Both the position numbers and the translations under genes were made by a program. From NCBI GenBank assembly GCA_001599915.1, contig BCIG01000006.1:372001-436000 (forward strand): a stretch of DNA of 64,000 nucleotides, read 5' to 3'. Each line of letters begins with the position of its first letter. Position 1 is the stretch's first letter. The notes under the pieces were generated by a model. It was not told the DNA's origin. It saw only the letters and a list, made by a program, of their open reading frames with translations, and did no database searches. Shown one piece after another: positions 58,934-64,000 of the stretch. Origin of the DNA: Symbiotaphrina buchneri. Taxonomy: Eukaryota; Ascomycota; Symbiotaphrinales; Symbiotaphrinaceae.

Positions 58934-59244
58934 AGAAGCATAATTGCATATCAGCGTCGGCATGCACATCAGTATCTTTAGCGCCTCGCATTTGACATGT
59001 AACGTTGCAGGGGCGACAATGGGCAATTGCCTTAGAACAGATAGATACCTAGAGAGACTTTACATATTTCTAGATCCGAATCCGATCTTCATTACTCGCT
59101 ATTTGCATAAATTGCCATCCGGCGGTGAGACCTGAACGTTGAATCCTCAAAGGGAAGGCCCAGCGTGGTTTTGATTGGTCCGCCCTTATCGTCAGCCATC
59201 ACCCCGCGTCTCCTCCGCAGTTGCTCCTTATCACCACCATAAGC
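58934..59244. other. Short intergenic region between two tandem genes
   Basis: 311 bp holding the 3' UTR of the acyltransferase and the promoter of the dioxygenase. Nothing else recognised. Confidence 0.5.
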
Positions 59245-60120
59245 ATGACACGAAGCTCGCTCATCACGGACCTTGAACGTGATGGCTATGTCCTGATTCC
59301 TTCTCTACTCTCACCGGCCGAGCTATCCTCACTCCGGTCAGCCTGTGCCAATGCGACGGCCGTCGCACGCGCCGGGCAATGGCCTCACGGTGTCCGCACA
59401 GTGGGGAAGCAATTCCCACCGTGGCCGAAGCCAGCGCCGGGCCAGGAGATATGGGGCGTGCAGCACCTGATGCATCCCGAGATGCCGGACCACGAAGTCT
59501 TCATCCGGAGTTACTTCTCCGATAGCCTTCTCGGCATCGTCAAAGAACTGATGCAATGCGAAGACGACGACTTGGTCATGGAGCTGTATAACCTGCTCGT
59601 AAGGCCGGATCGCGACTTTGAGCTGCGCTGGCACAGGGATGCTATCCCTTGGGAGGCCAGCCCGGAGGAAGAGCTGCAGCGCCTGAGAGAACCGGCGTGG
59701 CATACGCAGTGGAATCTGGCCCTGTACGATGATGCCAGCTTGATTGTTGTGCCGGGTTCACATGCAAGAGCGAGGACGGAGGTTGAGAGGAACGCCGGCC
59801 CACTGGAGAAGGGGTTGCCAGGGGAGCTCACTGTACAGATGAAGCCTGGTGATGTTGTCTTTTATAACAACAATATCCTTCACCGTGGCATCTACGATAG
59901 CAGGAATGAGCGGATGACGCTTCATGGAAGTGTAGGGCATGTCAATGGCTCCAAGCATAGGGCTAGAAACGTTCTACAACATGGAATCGGCTCCTGGGTC
60001 GATCAATGTGATTTCAGTATACTTCCTCCGAGAGAAAGGGAGAGGGCGGAAGGAATGCGCAAGAGACTGATCCAATTGGGACGAGAAAGTGGAGACGTCG
60101 GGTATTCGCTCAAGGGTTGA
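59245..60120 (+). CDS. Phytanoyl-CoA dioxygenase (PhyH) family protein
   Basis: Fe(II)/2-oxoglutarate-dependent oxygenase. Single exon, 291 aa, starting MTRSSLITDLERDGYVLIPS, the usual PhyH opening. The iron triad is H130 and D132 in RWHRD and H213 in ILHRG; R223 is a candidate 2-oxoglutarate ligand. A strand of MELYNLLVRPDRDFELRWHRD and QWNLALYDDASLIVVPGSH match the family. The open frame begins 24 bases upstream with a TTG, but the ATG at 59245 is the natural start. Fungal members hydroxylate lipids, amino acids or secondary metabolites; the substrate here is unknown. It is tandem with the wax-synthase-like gene, 311 bp apart, which could mean co-regulation. Confidence 0.88.
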   Translation: MTRSSLITDLERDGYVLIPSLLSPAELSSLRSACANATAVARAGQWPHGVRTVGKQFPPWPKPAPGQEIWGVQHLMHPEMPDHEVFIRSYFSDSLLGIVKELMQCEDDDLVMELYNLLVRPDRDFELRWHRDAIPWEASPEEELQRLREPAWHTQWNLALYDDASLIVVPGSHARARTEVERNAGPLEKGLPGELTVQMKPGDVVFYNNNILHRGIYDSRNERMTLHGSVGHVNGSKHRARNVLQHGIGSWVDQCDFSILPPRERERAEGMRKRLIQLGRESGDVGYSLKG

Positions 60121-60344
60121 TGCCGAAGTTGGCTGTCGATGGTCAATTTAAAAAGACCGATGAAGCAGTCGAGGAGATGACGATACGCCGATACGCACAT
60201 TGTTACAATAGTATATGAATGATGTTCAACCAACTTTTGACAACGCCGGGTATCATACAGATGCTTGTCGCAGTCACAAGGGCCGAGGCCTCATGTAATT
60301 GATCAACATTGTATATCGCTCATGGTTCACAGCCGCGATCCACT

Positions 60345-63300
60345 CTACAGCACAAACCCGCCCCCGCCTATTGACCTCCAATTCCGGACTGGTCGCGTGT
60401 CTTCCAGCTCGATACATCTTTCCAAGGCTTCTCTCGCTTGCTCTATCTCTCCGCATTCTTCGCATGCTCTCGCGAAGGTAAACCACGCTTCGGAATTGCC
60501 CCACGCATGGCCTAGCTGGGTAAGAGTTGAGAGCATATCATAGGCTCGGTCGCGGGCTGCAAGCCTTTCCACATGTGACAGCGGGATAGACTCGTTGTTT
60601 CCAGGAGAGATCTCAGTAATTGACCCTGACGTTGGGTTTTGCGACGCCCTTCTAGAACCTGGAGGACTTCTACGCATAGAAGACTGGCTCAACTGCGAAG
60701 ACCTGTACGGGTCCTGTCCGTTGAGGTTGTTCATTGAATGTGAGGATTGCAACGGCTTGGTGTCGGTACTGGGTCCCAGGCTGGAAACGGGTATTGTCTG
60801 ACAGTAGATATCGAGTAGAATAGAGCATAGGCCGACGGTAGCTGCAGGGTGGTCTTGGTCATAGAAAAGCGCCTCCTCGAACTCTACGATCGCATCACTG
60901 AATATTTCCTGTGCGACAAAGATTTTGCCACGCTGTCAAGTTAGCTTTTCAAGCTCTTGCTCCTTAGATCTGGTCTACTTACCTCAGCATGGATGTCGGC
61001 CCATAAGATGTTAACCGTGTCTTCGTTCCCCCAACTCCGTTCATCGAACAATTTGCTTCCCGAGGAACCCCTGTATATCTCGATTTCCAGACCATCGAGG
61101 ACCCTTGCAGCGTCATCCGTTTTCGCGAAAGCTTCTGGATATCTCAAGGCCAGGCGATCAAACTCAGCACAAGAAAGATATACGTTGACCAAAGCGGCTA
61201 GCCTTTGTCGCCTCTCCTGTAAGGAAGAGAATTGAGTATGAGGCTGCGTAGTACTTGTGTCCTTATTCACCGTAGGTAACCGAACATCCTGTTCTGGAGG
61301 TTGACCGGTCTGACCGGTAGGAGGAGGCTGGCGGTTCTCAGGCAGATTCCGGATAGCAGGAGGCAAGTTTCGTTCGGAGTTTTGAGCAGCATCCATTGAA
61401 TCAGGCGCAGAGGAAGCTGGGCGTGCGGCATCGTGCGACACTGCTATTCCGATCTGACTTGCAGCAGGGGATGGATCGTCCGCTGGCGATATTGAAGCCT
61501 GCGGTGTAGAATCGTACGAATCCGCCTCAGCCGCTCGGCCACGGTAGGGCAAAGCTGTACCATTACCATTACGGTTCTCGTTGCCATTATTGGAATCTTT
61601 CCTCAGGCCACGATCGGCACTTGCAGACCGAACCGAGTCAGCCTGCTTTCGACCATCTTGCCCATGCGAGCTATTCGCCCTGTTCAAGCTGAGGCTACGC
61701 TTTTGAAGTCTCCTGGGATTCTGGAGTCCTGCATGATGAAGAAGCCGTTGATGGTGCTGTCCGCCCTCGGTCTGGACCGAAGCGCTATCTTCATCCGTAA
61801 TGCGGATGGATGGTGGTTGCGCCATCTGCGAAGTCGCTAGACTACCAGAGCTTGCAACATATGGTATGCTGGCAGATCGAACTCCTTCGTATGCTGGGTT
61901 ATACTTTTTCGAGCTTTTTGGCCGCCGTAGAAAGCTACCAGCCAGACTCCTCAACGAGCCTTTCGACGCTTTTCTCGCAAGAGAGGGATTAACGGGAGGC
62001 ATGGTTCTCAGCTGTGCAGCTTTCGGATCACCAAACAAGCTCGTATATGTTGCCAGAAGCTCGTCACTGCGGTTGACAATGATAGCAGGCTCTTCCGTCG
62101 AGTCACTCGACCGAAGAAAAAGTTCGGTCATCTTGATCTGTAGGAGTCTGTCCTTTTCAAACGTGTCTAGGCTTGCAGAAAGTTCGTCGATGGTTTTCTG
62201 CTCATGCGCCGTAGGTACAAACAAGGAGTCATTTTGAGCATGGTCAATCGTTGCGATGCCGTTACTCTCAGCTTGATCATGGGATCCAAGTGAAGTGAGG
62301 AGGAGTTCCAACGTCTTCTGGCAATAACCGGCAGCCTGAGATGATTGCTGTTTTGCGCTGAGCAACAAAACCATAAGATGGCGCAGAGATAACATCCTCC
62401 TTTTAATAACGAAGTCACTACCTCCTGGCCCAAGATGATCACCAACAGTCGTCTCGGACAGAGCGCCATCTGGACCCGTGGGCATGCTAACATGAACACT
62501 AGGTAGCAGAGCACGTTGTACGACTTCGATGGCTTCGTCAAGCTGCCTAGATTCTGCCAGAACCAGCGCCAAAGCGTATGAGCTCTCCATATTATCTGCA
62601 TCTCCAAACTCGGCATTCATAGACTTTCGGAGATTCATGATAGCATCAGCAAGATACTGGCGACGAGTCGAGCTCTCAAAGGTATAGATCACCCAATGAG
62701 CCTGGCTCATACCAACCGCACGGTAGGCTGCAGCGATACCCTTAGGCGGGACATGTTGATCCAGTTTCGGGACGAAATCGTGTCTTGTTTCGCTGTGTTG
62801 ACGTGAGAGCTCCGTCTCCGACTGTGTTTGACTTAACCAGCTGTGTATCATGGATCCCAATTCACAGGCCTTCTCCGCTTCTCGTCGGCCCCCATAGCGA
62901 CATAAGACTCGGATACCCTCGACGACCGTCTTCAGAATACTATGGATGTCATCTAAACCGTGTTCGTGTTCCCCACTTTTCTCTTGCCTTGAGCGTGCTT
63001 TCAGTGCGATTTGAAGGTACGTGTCAAGAGCTTTGAAGGCCAAGTCGAATTCTCCCAAGGACTTATGGACGACAAACAAATGTCTCAGCAGCGGTGTGGA
63101 ATGGAAGGATTTGGTAGCAGCTCGATAAAGAATCTGTAATCCGGGTTAGACCTGAACTCAGAATGTTCGCGTTGGCAATTATGAGGACCTACATCTAAGA
63201 CACCTCTTGCTACTCCTTGTTTCCCTCCTTCTCCAAGTTCCTCATCTGTCCAATAAGGTCCGCAAAATACCCTCCAATTATCAATGACGGCTTGGGCCCA

Positions 63301-64000
63301 CTCCTCTATTTCGTAATTTGCTTCACTGGCTTTTGGAAACTTGACTTCCTTGAGTATTAAGCCTTCGTAAGTACTTTCCACCCGTTTCAGCTCCGCCCGT
63401 TGCTGAAAGCGTAGGAGATGTTGTTCATCCAGTGAGAATACCGCCGATCCTTCTTTACCACCACCTGCAGTGGATACTCCACTAGGTGGCGTATAAGGCT
63501 TTCGCTTCTGCACAACAATTGAAAGATGGTTGTAATAGGCCTTCCATATATGGCGCCGCAATACTCCTGGCTCGGTACCCACTCCGCCGGTGGCACCAAC
63601 TCCGATGACTCTTCTTTCATCCCAAAATGCTGACCATGCACGGAACGCGTCTGTCGCGACGTCGGGCGATATTTCACCTTTCCCGCCAAGACTTGCGGCT
63701 AGTAGGCAAATCCGAGTGAGGACACTCTCCCTCCAGAATTGTAATTGGTTGCTGAGTTCGGATATTGAAGGCTTTCTCGAGGCTAGAGCCGTAACTGAAA
63801 GAAGGATCTGTAGAGCGTCCGACGGACCACTGACTTTTTCTTGCGCCCTTGCTAATATTATCTCGAGTCAGCTTCTATTTATGTTTTCTGAGCCCTAGGA
63901 ACGAACCTCGAAGATATGCACCCTTAAAGATACATACGGTGGTCCATCCGTATAGCGTATCGGGCATTGATGATAGTTTCTTGAATACGGCAGGAAAATC
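60345..64000 (-). CDS. YPP1: Ypp1/TTC7-type TPR protein, 5' end outside the window
   Basis: Scaffold of the plasma-membrane PI 4-kinase complex (Stt4-Efr3-Ypp1), ortholog of animal TTC7. Visible exons, read 5' to 3' on the minus strand: beyond 64000 to 63907, 63851-63193, 63133-60983 and 60932-60345, with introns of 55, 59 and 50 nt. At least 1163 C-terminal residues are present. TPR-like helical repeats are seen at both ends: KSLGEFDLAFKALDTYLQIA, SSYALALVLAESRQLDEAIE, and near the C-terminus AWFTFARACEECGEIEQARE. A long disordered Ser/Asn-rich region (about 61250-61900) interrupts them. The C-terminus ends RNWRSIGGGGFVL. The acceptor at 63852 and frame across all junctions are consistent. 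It converges on the PhyH gene with 224 bp between stops. Confidence 0.88.

Overview
This is a nuclear window from a filamentous ascomycete (Pezizomycotina, most likely Eurotiomycetes). The signs are: genes with many short introns (about 44-145 nt, mostly 45-65) that have GT...AG ends and CTAAC/CTGAC-type branch points; intergenic distances of 0.1-2.5 kb; fungal-only protein families; and an AT-rich, CpG-starved block at the left end that looks like repeat-induced point mutation (RIP). No tRNA, rRNA, CRISPR or prokaryote-style operon was recognised. Most gene models below were built by joining exons by eye. In nearly every one the summed exon length is a multiple of three and the joined protein matches a known family, but no alignment was run.

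Layout. 1-661: leader-like sequence and an LTR of a retrotransposon that seems to run off the left edge. 661-4550: a RIP-degraded transposon graveyard that still contains a recognisable minus-strand retropepsin trace. About 4.55-5.16 kb: transition to normal DNA. 5.2-18.1 kb: NatC catalytic subunit (MAK3/NAA30), condensin subunit CND1, CDC7 kinase, ribosomal protein uL15 (RPL28), a Reb1-like Myb factor, and an unrecognised conserved protein. 18.1-20.6 kb: gene-free. 20.6-26.7 kb: SAS2-type MYST acetyltransferase, a proline-rich NPF protein, cohesin acetyltransferase ECO1. 27.8-35 kb: UBC4, glutaryl-CoA dehydrogenase, FEN1, histone H1. 35.9-40 kb: MSS4 (PI4P 5-kinase) and a serine-rich repeat protein. 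41.8-43.5 kb: a hexose-type MFS transporter with TATA box and CCCCGG sites. 45.3-50.7 kb: a coiled-coil protein, an FHA-domain checkpoint/meiosis-type kinase, and ribosomal protein eL41 (25 aa). 51.3-64 kb: RPA49, an 85-aa CYSTM-like cysteine-rich protein, an unrecognised protein, a wax-synthase-like acyltransferase, a phytanoyl-CoA dioxygenase-family enzyme, and YPP1, whose 5' end is cut by the window edge.

How the genes fit together. The window is rich in chromosome-cycle functions (CND1, CDC7, ECO1, FEN1, SAS2, H1, FHA kinase) and ribosome-production functions (uL15, eL41, RPA49, Reb1-like). YPP1 and MSS4 act in consecutive steps of plasma-membrane phosphoinositide synthesis. The acyltransferase/dioxygenase pair at 57.2-60.1 kb is the part that looks most accessory. 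The most notable sequence-level observations are a 5-nt micro-exon carrying the catalytic Asp34 codon of FEN1, a promoter element shared by the two ribosomal-protein genes, and an intergenic 10-mer (AGGTAAGGTA) present far more often than expected.
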